Positions 1 to 5,788 of a stretch of 5,912 nucleotides of DNA are shown piece by piece. The translations under genes and the position numbers were made by a program. This DNA is from Planctomycetota bacterium (GTDB taxonomy: Bacteria; Planctomycetota; Phycisphaerae; Phycisphaerales; SM1A02). Each line of letters opens with the position of its first letter. Positions within the stretch are counted from its first letter, which is position 1. Location of the stretch: the NCBI GenBank assembly GCA_014381385.1, contig JACNLR010000171.1, positions 1-5,912 on the forward strand, in the 5' to 3' direction. The notes below the pieces were generated by a model that saw nothing but the letters and a program-made list of their open reading frames with translations, made no database searches and was not told the origin of the DNA.

Positions 1-554
1 AACCAATCCAGATTCTTTAAGATGCTGGTGCTGATATTCAGGCAGGAGCTGGGCTTGGTACTACACCGCTAGCTTGGGCAGCCGGTTTTGGGACATAAAG
101 GGGCGTGAAAGTGTTGTTTGACGCCGGCGGGGATGCAAATGCCGTCGATACGGTTCTGGGGTACACGCCACTACTTTGGGCAGCTGGATTTGGCGAATCA
201 AAATCAGTAGCAATATTGATTGAAGCGGACGCTGATGTGAACGTTGTTGATACTGCAGAAAGCAGATCACCACTCATGCATGCGGTAAGAACAGGTAAAA
301 CAGAAGGCGTTGCATTTTTACTCAAAGCTGGCGCAAACGTCAATGACATTGATAAAACGAAGTCAACAGCACTACACATTGGCGCAGGAAATGCAAACGT
401 TTCACTTGAGAAAATCGTCCTGCTTGTTGAAGCAGGTGCAGATGTAGATGCAAAAGACGCAGCAGGACAAAAGCCTGCGGATCTCGCAAAGTTACGAGAC
501 GACGAAGAAGGCGCAGCAATAGTTGCGTATCTCGCAGAAAAAACCGGCTCGTAA
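1..554 (+). pseudogene. Ankyrin-repeat protein gene, 3' part, broken by two stop codons
   Basis: The reading frame that ends at the TAA at 552-554 encodes tandem ankyrin repeats. One repeat runs over about 21-146 (DAGADIQA, then GTTPLAWAAGFG, then VKVLFDAGGDAN). The next has GYTPLLWAAGFGESKSVAIL, the next RSPLMHAV...VAFLLKAGANVN, and the last TALHIGAG...IVLLVEAGADVDAKD. A capping helix (GQKPADLAKLRDDEEGAAIV) closes the domain. The same frame continues to the left edge but is interrupted by TAA at 18-20, where the repeat consensus expects Leu (TTA), and by TAA at 96-98, where the next repeat has Ser (TCA). The repeats align across both stops without a length change, so two point mutations are the simplest reading. 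The 149-codon remainder could be read from a GTG at 105, but that codon sits in mid-repeat with no clear ribosome binding site. Ankyrin domains bind proteins; no partner is evident. The true 5' end is outside the window. Sequencing error remains possible. Confidence 0.75.
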
Positions 555-579
555 AGCTTTTTTATGAATTGAATCTTGC

Positions 580-605
580 AGCGAACCGCCATTTGGCGGT
601 TCGCT
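580..605 (+). terminator. Perfect 11-bp hairpin after the ankyrin gene, terminator-like
   Basis: AGCGAACCGCC (580-590) and GGCGGTTCGCT (595-605) are exact inverted repeats around a 4-nt ATTT loop. The hairpin lies 25 nt after the ankyrin stop codon and before the carboxypeptidase gene. A U-tract is missing directly after the stem (GTCGTTA follows), so it is not a canonical intrinsic terminator. A T6 run at 558-563 lies upstream and could belong to a separate weak structure, since it can pair with A6 at 538-543. Termination or mRNA 3'-end stabilisation are the likeliest roles. Confidence 0.5.
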
Positions 606-610
606 GTCGT

Positions 611-616
611 TATGAT
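611..616 (+). promoter_or_regulatory. Possible -10 box for the M32 carboxypeptidase gene
   Basis: TATGAT matches the TATAAT consensus at five of six positions. It lies 25 nt upstream of the chosen start codon at 642, leaving room for a short leader that includes the AAGGA at 630-634. No convincing -35 hexamer is found 16-18 bp upstream, because that stretch falls inside the hairpin. This is a weak call. Confidence 0.25.
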
Positions 617-641
617 GTGAATGCAAAAAAAGGAATACCAC

Positions 642-2174
642 ATGCCAGCAACTGCAACTTCAACGCAATACGATCAACTCCTCCAATCCGCAAAAGATGC
701 AACCCTTTTCGGTTCCTCGCTGGGTATCCTTCACTGGGACCAAGAAGTCATGATGCCAAAGAAGGGGCTAGCGTATCGCGCAGATCAGATTGCCCTCATG
801 GCTCGGATGTACCACAAAATGGTCACCGACCCAAATATCGAAGATCAATTATGCGCTTGCGAAGAGGACAGCGAACTGATGCATGATCCTACGAGTGCTT
901 CTGCATCGAATGTTCGGGAATTGCGCCACGCGTACGATCGGAATACAAAACTCCCGACGGAACTCGTTGAAGAAGAAGCAGTTCTCTCTAGCAAGGGGCA
1001 AGAAGCGTGGAAAGAAGCGAGGAAGAACAATGACTTCTCAGAGTTTCAACCATGGCTTGAAAAAATTGTAACGCTGTTGCAACGCAAAGCCGAATGTTAC
1101 GGTTGGGCAGAAGGCGGAGAACCGTGGGATGCACTTGCTGAAGATTACGAACCTGGCTGCACTGCAGCTGGAGTAAGCGAAGTCTTTACTCCCTTACGAA
1201 TACGACTGCAATCGTTTCTCGATGAGCTCATGGGTAGCGATACAAAACCAAGTAATGCATTCAATGAAATTGCCCTACCAATTGATCAACAAAAAGCATT
1301 TGTGCAAGCGATTGCATCTCAAATTGGCTTTGATTTTGATGCTGGACGTCTTGACGAGTCAACACATCCTTTTTGCGGTGGAACACACTGCAACGATGTT
1401 CGTATGACGACTCGATTCCACGAAAATAACGTGAACGATGCGATTGGATCAACCATGCATGAATCTGGGCATGGTATTTACGAGCAAGGCCTGTTATATG
1501 AACACGTTGGTACGCCAATGGGAAGCGCTGTTTCGCTTGGCATACATGAATCGCAAAGTCGTATGTGGGAAAACCAAGTGGGTCGAAGCGAAGCGTTTTG
1601 GAAGTGGTGCTATCCGACAATGGAAGAATACTTCGGCGATGCGACTGCGTCTCTTACTTTTGATGATGTATACGGCGGAGCAAACATCGTTCGACCAGAT
1701 TTTATTCGAGTCGAAGCTGATGAGGCAACCTACAACATGCATATCATGATCCGATTTGAACTTGAACGGATGATGATGAAGGGTGATCTTGCAGTTGCCG
1801 ACTTGCCAGATGCTTGGAACGCACGGTACCAAGAATATTTAGGTATAGATGTACCAAGCGACACAAAGGGTTGCTTGCAGGATGTTCATTGGTCTATGAC
1901 TTCGATGGGATACTTCCCAACATATACACTTGGAAATTTGTATTGCGCGCAGTTCTTTGAAACAGCAATAGAAGAAATTCCAGACATGTACGAGCAATTC
2001 GCGCGTGGTGAATTTGGTGCGCTTAAAGGTTGGCTGAATGAAAACATTCATTGCCATGGGAAGCGATACCGTGCTGCAGAACTTTGTGAAGTAGTAACTG
2101 GAAAAGCACTAAGTTCAGATCCATTAATGCGACATCTTGAGAACAAGTTACGCCCACTCTACGGGCTCGCCTGA
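642..2174 (+). CDS. M32 family (Taq-type) zinc metallocarboxypeptidase
   Basis: This 510-residue protein is close to the usual family length of about 500. M32 enzymes are cytoplasmic, mostly alpha-helical metallopeptidases that remove C-terminal amino acids from peptides. The zinc motif HESGH is at residues 273-277 (His273 and His277 as ligands, Glu274 as catalytic base). The third ligand is expected to be Glu303 in HESQSRMWENQVGRS, 30 residues after the first His as in known M32 structures. Other family blocks are LHWDQEVMMP near the N-terminus, DVRMTTRFHENN just before the zinc motif, DEATYNMHIMIRFELE, and GCLQDVHWSMTSMGYFPTYTLGN near the C-terminus. There is no signal peptide. The ATG at 642 is preferred to the in-frame ATG at 621 because AAGGA (630-634) stands 7 nt before it. 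The last 16 bp overlap the convergent anmK gene. Peptide turnover is the likely role; substrate preference cannot be read. Confidence 0.95.
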   Translation: MPATATSTQYDQLLQSAKDATLFGSSLGILHWDQEVMMPKKGLAYRADQIALMARMYHKMVTDPNIEDQLCACEEDSELMHDPTSASASNVRELRHAYDRNTKLPTELVEEEAVLSSKGQEAWKEARKNNDFSEFQPWLEKIVTLLQRKAECYGWAEGGEPWDALAEDYEPGCTAAGVSEVFTPLRIRLQSFLDELMGSDTKPSNAFNEIALPIDQQKAFVQAIASQIGFDFDAGRLDESTHPFCGGTHCNDVRMTTRFHENNVNDAIGSTMHESGHGIYEQGLLYEHVGTPMGSAVSLGIHESQSRMWENQVGRSEAFWKWCYPTMEEYFGDATASLTFDDVYGGANIVRPDFIRVEADEATYNMHIMIRFELERMMMKGDLAVADLPDAWNARYQEYLGIDVPSDTKGCLQDVHWSMTSMGYFPTYTLGNLYCAQFFETAIEEIPDMYEQFARGEFGALKGWLNENIHCHGKRYRAAELCEVVTGKALSSDPLMRHLENKLRPLYGLA

Positions 2175-3208
2175 ATCCACCCTACACATTCGCTTGTTTC
2201 TTTACGACCAGTTATCTGAGGAAGCGTTATAGATACACCGTCTTGCGCGAGCGCTCCGAGAATAGCCATCGCCATTGCTTCGCGCGCTTGTACTGGGATG
2301 CCAAGTGCTTCCGTTGTTCCATTGTTTTTAATGGCGTTGCAAAGCGCTCGGTTATATACGCCACCACCTGCGAGCAAGATACGCTGGGTGTCACAACAAC
2401 TTGAAATACATGCGCCGATTGCCACAACAGCGCTTGCAAGAAGGTCTTGGGTTGAAGTGTTCTTTCCAATCTGAAGTGCATACTCTCCAAGATCGTCTTT
2501 AGTACCAAGGGATCTATTTGCACTTGCCTGCGCAGAAAGGCGGTCAAGTAGGGCAGATCTTATAGTTTTATCAACGCAACCTTTTAATGCAGTTTCACCA
2601 TTCATATCGCACTCTTCCCCTAGCCGTTCTCTCGCGATTGCGTTGAGAAGCAAGTTGCAACAACAAACATCGAAACCTCGGATTTGGTTTGGTTGGCAAT
2701 GAGCGGGTAATACCGTGATGTTGCAAAAGCCACCCAAGTTCACGATCGAAGTTGACTCGGTTGCGCTGCGAAACATCACCCAGTCTGCAAGTGGTGTTAT
2801 AGGAGCGCCTTGACCTCCAAGAAGTAAATCCCCTTGGCGTGGGTTAGTCAGTATAGTGCAGGGGAACTTTTTGCTAATCGGTTCTGGGTCAATGAGCTGG
2901 ACGCTCTTTGGTGGTTCGTGATAGACCGTTTGACCGTGAAGGGCGATGATGTCAACTGTCTCGAGATGTAGTTTTGAGATTGCAATTGCAGTAATTTCGC
3001 CGATATTGATTGCGGCGGTTTCCATCTCTTCTTTCGTGCCGCCAATCGATGCTAGTTTGAGCAACTCTTTTTTTGCACTACCTAACCCGCAGGATTCCGT
3101 TTGGAGAAAAGTCGCGCAGATCGATTCACCATAGCCATCGATGCATACCTTTGCAGCGTCAACTCCATCCATACTTGTTCCAGTCATTGTGCCTACGACA
3201 ATTCGCAT
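2159..3208 (-). CDS. anmK: Anhydro-N-acetylmuramic acid kinase
   Basis: AnmK opens and phosphorylates 1,6-anhydro-MurNAc to MurNAc-6-phosphate with ATP, in cytoplasmic recycling of peptidoglycan sugar. The protein is 349 residues, slightly shorter than the usual ~370. Family motifs occur in order: GTSMDGVD at 10-17 (phosphate loop of the sugar kinase/Hsp70 actin-like fold), HGQT at 91-94, NPRQGD around 122-127, GGQGAP at 131-136, NLGGFCNIT at 157-165, GFD with the presumed catalytic Asp180, and the second nucleotide loop AGGGVYN around 280-286. The usual FDTGPGN stretch reads FDVCCCN here, an unusual change in a substrate-facing loop. The ATG at 3208 is used; an in-frame GTG at 3214 would add two residues, and neither has a clear Shine-Dalgarno sequence. 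It overlaps the 3' end of the M32 gene by 16 bp and is divergent from the decarboxylase gene across 39 bp. No murQ or other recycling gene is in view. Confidence 0.93.
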   Translation of the reverse strand: MRIVVGTMTGTSMDGVDAAKVCIDGYGESICATFLQTESCGLGSAKKELLKLASIGGTKEEMETAAINIGEITAIAISKLHLETVDIIALHGQTVYHEPPKSVQLIDPEPISKKFPCTILTNPRQGDLLLGGQGAPITPLADWVMFRSATESTSIVNLGGFCNITVLPAHCQPNQIRGFDVCCCNLLLNAIARERLGEECDMNGETALKGCVDKTIRSALLDRLSAQASANRSLGTKDDLGEYALQIGKNTSTQDLLASAVVAIGACISSCCDTQRILLAGGGVYNRALCNAIKNNGTTEALGIPVQAREAMAMAILGALAQDGVSITLPQITGRKETSECVGWIQASP

Positions 3209-3234
3209 TGCCACACTTTACACGTTTACTCGCC

Positions 3235-3240
3235 TATAAT
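3235..3240 (+). promoter_or_regulatory. Consensus -10 box for the UDP-glucuronate decarboxylase gene
   Basis: An exact TATAAT lies in the 39-bp gap between the divergent genes. Only 7 nt separate it from the ATG at 3248, so transcription would begin at or next to the start codon, giving a leaderless mRNA. This fits the absence of any Shine-Dalgarno sequence before that ATG. No good -35 is seen: TTTACA (3217-3222) leaves a spacer of 12 bp and TTGCCA (3208-3213) leaves 21 bp. Confidence 0.5.
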
Positions 3241-3247
3241 TGGGCGT

Positions 3248-4237
3248 ATGACACAAAGAACATTAGTAACAGGCGGGGCAGGTTTCCTAGGTTCCCATCT
3301 TTGCCAGCGCTTAATTGATAGAGGGGAGTATGTGATTTGTCTCGATAATCTCTTTACAGGTAGAAAAGAGACGATTGCGCATTTACTAGACCTTCCTAAC
3401 TTTGAATTTGTAGAGCATGATGTAATGAATCCGATTGAAATGGATGTCGATGCCATTTACAACTTGGCATGCCCAGCTGCGCCTGGCCATTATCAACATG
3501 ACCCTGTAAATACAACAATGACGAGTATCCTAGGTGTTCTGCATACACTTGAACTTGCAGATCGATGCGGAGCAAAACTTTTTCATTCATCAACAAGTGA
3601 AGTGTACGGTGATCCCGATGTGCATCCTCAACCTGAGACGTACCGAGGCAATGTAAACCCTATTGGCCTTCGAGCGTGCTACGACGAAGGAAAACGTGCA
3701 TCGGAATCGATCTTGTTTGATTACCACAGGATGCACGGGATCGACATCCGCGTTGCAAGAATCTTTAATACGTACGGACCGCACATGCACCCGTTTGATG
3801 GAAGAGTTGTGAGCAACTTTATTCGGCAAGCATTAGCAGGTGAAGATATAACGATGTTTGGAGACGGGCAACAATCCCGTTCGTTCTGTTATGTCGATGA
3901 TTTGATTAATGGATTCTTGGCGATGATGGACGCAGACGAAGCGACTGGACCCATTAACCTTGGAAATCCGGGCGAGTTTACAATGTTGGAATTAGCGAGT
4001 TTGGTTTTAGAACTTACGGATGGCAAATCCAACCTTGTGATGAAGCCACTCCCTGCGGACGATCCAACGAAGCGTCAGCCAGATATTACGCTGGCAAAAT
4101 CAACGCTTGGTTGGGAACCCACGATACCTCTTAAGGAAGGCCTCCAGAAGACTATTGCTTGGTTCTCCACGGTCGATTTATCACAGTGGACGCCACCCAC
4201 ACCCAACTGGGAAGGCGGGCTCACAGAGAGTGTGTAG
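3248..4237 (+). CDS. UDP-glucuronate decarboxylase (UDP-xylose synthase), extended SDR family
   Basis: The 329-residue protein matches the UXS family in length and sequence. UXS oxidises UDP-glucuronate with bound NAD+, releases CO2 from the 4-keto intermediate and reduces it to UDP-xylose, a donor for polysaccharide or glycan synthesis in the cytoplasm. The Rossmann motif TGGAGFLGS (residues 8-16, GxxGxxG) is followed by LDNLFTGRKE. Then come the UXS-typical ACPAAPGHYQHDPV (74-87), the active-site stretch STSEVYGDP (115-123, with Glu118), the catalytic YxxxK as Tyr145 and Lys149 in CYDEGKR, RIFNTYGPHMHP, GRVVSNFIRQAL and GDGQQSRSFCYVDDLI. These blocks separate it from dTDP-glucose dehydratases and GalE epimerases. 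The ATG at 3248 begins three codons before the first beta strand; earlier in-frame codons would run into anmK. No glycosyltransferases adjoin it, so its end product is unknown. Confidence 0.93.
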   Translation: MTQRTLVTGGAGFLGSHLCQRLIDRGEYVICLDNLFTGRKETIAHLLDLPNFEFVEHDVMNPIEMDVDAIYNLACPAAPGHYQHDPVNTTMTSILGVLHTLELADRCGAKLFHSSTSEVYGDPDVHPQPETYRGNVNPIGLRACYDEGKRASESILFDYHRMHGIDIRVARIFNTYGPHMHPFDGRVVSNFIRQALAGEDITMFGDGQQSRSFCYVDDLINGFLAMMDADEATGPINLGNPGEFTMLELASLVLELTDGKSNLVMKPLPADDPTKRQPDITLAKSTLGWEPTIPLKEGLQKTIAWFSTVDLSQWTPPTPNWEGGLTESV

Positions 4238-4297
4238 CACCTTTACTGACGACATGGTGTCAGCGTAAGGCGTGTTTAGAGCTGAAAATTGAACAAA

Positions 4298-4318
4298 AGT
4301 ACCGAATAAGTACCGAAC
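4298..4318 (+). promoter_or_regulatory. Direct repeat upstream of recA, candidate SOS (LexA) operator
   Basis: AGTACCGAA occurs twice, at 4298-4306 and 4309-4317, with a period of 11 bp (about one helical turn). Within it, GAAT-N7-GAAC (4304-4318) differs by one base from the GAAC-N7-GAAC direct repeat known as the alphaproteobacterial LexA box. The element ends 5 bp before the TTGACA at 4324-4329, where a bound repressor would block RNA polymerase. Immediately overlapping it, CGAAC-AACG-GTTG (4314-4326) is a partial dyad reminiscent of the Gram-positive box CGAAC-N4-GTTCG. The assignment to LexA is inferred from position and pattern; the lineage's own LexA motif is not known to me. Confidence 0.45.
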
Positions 4319-4323
4319 AACGG

Positions 4324-4329
4324 TTGACA
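4324..4329 (+). promoter_or_regulatory. -35 box of the probable recA promoter
   Basis: An exact TTGACA sits 65 bp upstream of the recA start codon. The matching -10 is poor: CATCCT (4346-4351, 16-bp spacer) or ATCCTA (4347-4352, 17 bp) are the best placed. The transcript would carry a leader of roughly 35 nt that includes the recA Shine-Dalgarno sequence. The nearby direct repeat suggests repression. Confidence 0.45.
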
Positions 4330-4378
4330 TTGCCGATGTTTCTGTCATCCTACCGTAAACCTAACAAACAGCACTGCG

Positions 4379-4384
4379 AAGGAG
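4379..4384 (+). promoter_or_regulatory. Ribosome binding site of recA, fixing the long form
   Basis: AAGGAG stands 9 nt before the ATG at 4394. It is the best Shine-Dalgarno match in the window and supports translation from 4394. The long N-terminal tail of RecA is therefore probably real and not an overextended gene call. Confidence 0.7.
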
Positions 4385-4393
4385 CACACAGGC

Positions 4394-5695
4394 ATGGCAC
4401 TACTTTCACGAAATGGATCAAAAAACGGGGCAAAAAAAGAAAAAGTTACAAAAACATCACGAAAAACCGCAGTTGAAACTGAAAATTCCCAAAAGGGCGG
4501 TATCGTACAAACCGGCAGAACCGCTGCCCTACCTCGTGCAGGAAGCACGGAAACAACACCAAGGAAGGCGAAGAAATCTATGGCTTTTAAAACAGCTACA
4601 AAAAAGAAAACGAATAAACCTGTCAAGGTAAAATCAACCATCGAAGACAAGGGAAAAGTACAAGCACTAGAAAACGCACTTTCGCAAATAGATAAAGCGT
4701 TTGGTTCTGGAGCAATCATGCGTCTTAATGGTGAAGATAGCAATACGATTCCAGCAATTTCAACGGGTGCTATCAGTTTGGACTTAGCACTCGGTGGTCG
4801 GGGTATGCCACGCGGTCGAATCATCGAAGTGTTTGGACCTGAATCATCAGGTAAGACAACGCTTACGTTAAACGTTGTTGCACAAGCACAGAAAAATGGT
4901 GTTGCGGCGTTTATCGATGCGGAACATGCGCTCGATCCAATGTGGGCAAAAAAACTCGGTGTGGATGTCGATGCGCTCCTCGTGTCGCAACCAGATACGG
5001 GCGAGCAAGCGCTTGAAATTTGCGAAATGTTAGTTCGCTCTAACGCCGTTGACGTTGTGGTCATTGACTCGGTAGCAGCGCTCATTCCACGCGCAGAAAT
5101 TGAAGGCGAAATGGGTGACACGCACGTTGGTTTACAAGCGCGTTTGATGAGCCAAGCAATGCGTAAGTTAACGGGTGCAATTGCAAAGAGTGATTGCATG
5201 GTGATTTTCATCAACCAAATCCGTGAAAAAATCGGCGTGATGTTCGGTAGTCCAGAAACGACACCGGGTGGTCGCGCGTTAAAATTTTATTCTTCTATAC
5301 GTGTGGATATTCGCCGCATCGGCTCGATTAAAGATGGCGACCAAGCGATAGGAAATCGCGTGCGAACTCGTGTTGTCAAAAACAAAACAGCGCCCCCATT
5401 CCGTACAGCAGAGTTTGACATTATGTTCAACGAAGGCATTAGCATTACAGGCGACCTGCTTGATCTTGCTGTTGAAGATGCCATCGTGGACAAGAGTGGT
5501 TCATGGTTTAGTTACGGAGAAATTCGCCTTGGGCAAGGACGTGAAAACTCTAAATTGCATCTCGCAGAAAACCCCGAAATGTTTGAAGAAATCAAACAGA
5601 AGGTACTCATTGCTCGCGGTGTCGCCGAAGGCGCAGAAAATACGAAGTCCAAAGCCGAAGGCGCAGAAAAAGACACAGGACCGTCTTCCGAGTAA
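4394..5695 (+). CDS. recA: RecA recombinase with a long basic N-terminal extension
   Basis: RecA is the cytoplasmic ATP-dependent strand-exchange protein that also triggers LexA self-cleavage. The core, from about residue 84 to 400, is canonical. It has the N-terminal polymerisation helix (ALENALSQIDKAFG, 91-104), Walker A GPESSGKT at 148-155, FIDAEHALDP, SQPDTGEQALEI, Walker B VVVID at 221-225, loop L1 region EIEGEMGDTHVG at 235-246, the INQIREKIG block, and loop L2 region GVMFGSPETTPGG at 281-293. At 433 residues it is about 80 longer than E. coli RecA. The excess is residues 1-80, which hold 17 Lys and 5 Arg against 4 Glu, include TTPRKAKKS and KKKTNKPVKVK, and are probably disordered. The C-terminal tail carries a duplicated AEGAE unit and ends acidic. 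A good ribosome site supports the start at 4394; an internal ATG at 4580 could give a shorter form. The gene appears monocistronic, with a terminator downstream. Confidence 0.98.
   Translation: MALLSRNGSKNGAKKEKVTKTSRKTAVETENSQKGGIVQTGRTAALPRAGSTETTPRKAKKSMAFKTATKKKTNKPVKVKSTIEDKGKVQALENALSQIDKAFGSGAIMRLNGEDSNTIPAISTGAISLDLALGGRGMPRGRIIEVFGPESSGKTTLTLNVVAQAQKNGVAAFIDAEHALDPMWAKKLGVDVDALLVSQPDTGEQALEICEMLVRSNAVDVVVIDSVAALIPRAEIEGEMGDTHVGLQARLMSQAMRKLTGAIAKSDCMVIFINQIREKIGVMFGSPETTPGGRALKFYSSIRVDIRRIGSIKDGDQAIGNRVRTRVVKNKTAPPFRTAEFDIMFNEGISITGDLLDLAVEDAIVDKSGSWFSYGEIRLGQGRENSKLHLAENPEMFEEIKQKVLIARGVAEGAENTKSKAEGAEKDTGPSSE
5624..5670 (+). repeat. 17-bp direct repeat in the 3' end of recA, period 30 bp
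   Basis: GCCGAAGGCGCAGAAAA occurs exactly at 5624-5640 and 5654-5670. The 30-bp period keeps frame and encodes AEGAE twice (residues 411-415 and 421-425) in the RecA C-terminal tail. It looks like a short in-frame duplication. In other RecA proteins this acidic tail modulates DNA binding; any effect of the copy number here is inference. Confidence 0.8.
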
Positions 5696-5720
5696 CAACG
5701 TTGAACACGTACTACTCCAT

Positions 5721-5758
5721 ACAGCGTGCGTTCCAGCAATGGGGCGCACGCTGTTTTT
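5721..5758 (+). terminator. Intrinsic terminator of recA
   Basis: ACAGCGTGCG (5721-5730) and CGCACGCTGT (5745-5754) form a perfect 10-bp stem followed by T5 (5754-5758). Wobble and GC pairs between TTCC (5731-5734) and GGGG (5741-5744) can extend the stem to 14 bp with an AGCAAT loop. It starts 25 nt after the recA stop, as expected for a Rho-independent terminator. Confidence 0.88.
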
Positions 5759-5788
5759 CGTATCCTCATTTGCTGTTATTGTGCGCTT

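Noticed and set aside
105..554. Independent 149-residue ankyrin gene starting at GTG 105
   Set aside because: The codon falls in the middle of an ankyrin repeat whose first half is encoded upstream in the same frame, and no ribosome site is seen. A remnant of a longer gene explains it better.
1..554. Recoding of TAA as a sense codon to explain the ankyrin stops
   Set aside because: The ankyrin frame itself and recA both end with TAA at the expected family length, and no other gene here has internal TAA codons.
621..641. Upstream ATG at 621 as start of the M32 carboxypeptidase
   Set aside because: It would add seven residues (MQKKEYH) made from the purine-rich ribosome site of the ATG at 642 and has no Shine-Dalgarno sequence of its own.
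3101..3247. N-terminal extension of the UDP-glucuronate decarboxylase by 49 codons
   Set aside because: It overlaps the start of anmK on the opposite strand, does not resemble the family, and the Rossmann fold begins normally just after 3248.
4246..4263. Hairpin CTGAC/GTCAG after the decarboxylase gene as a terminator
   Set aside because: Only 5 bp of stem, an 8-nt loop and no T-run; a competing CACC/GGTG pairing is equally weak. The end of this transcript is unresolved.
4345..5214. Long open frame on the minus strand across recA
   Set aside because: It is a shadow of recA, with low-complexity Ser/Ala/Phe-rich translation, no recognisable domain and full overlap with a certain gene.
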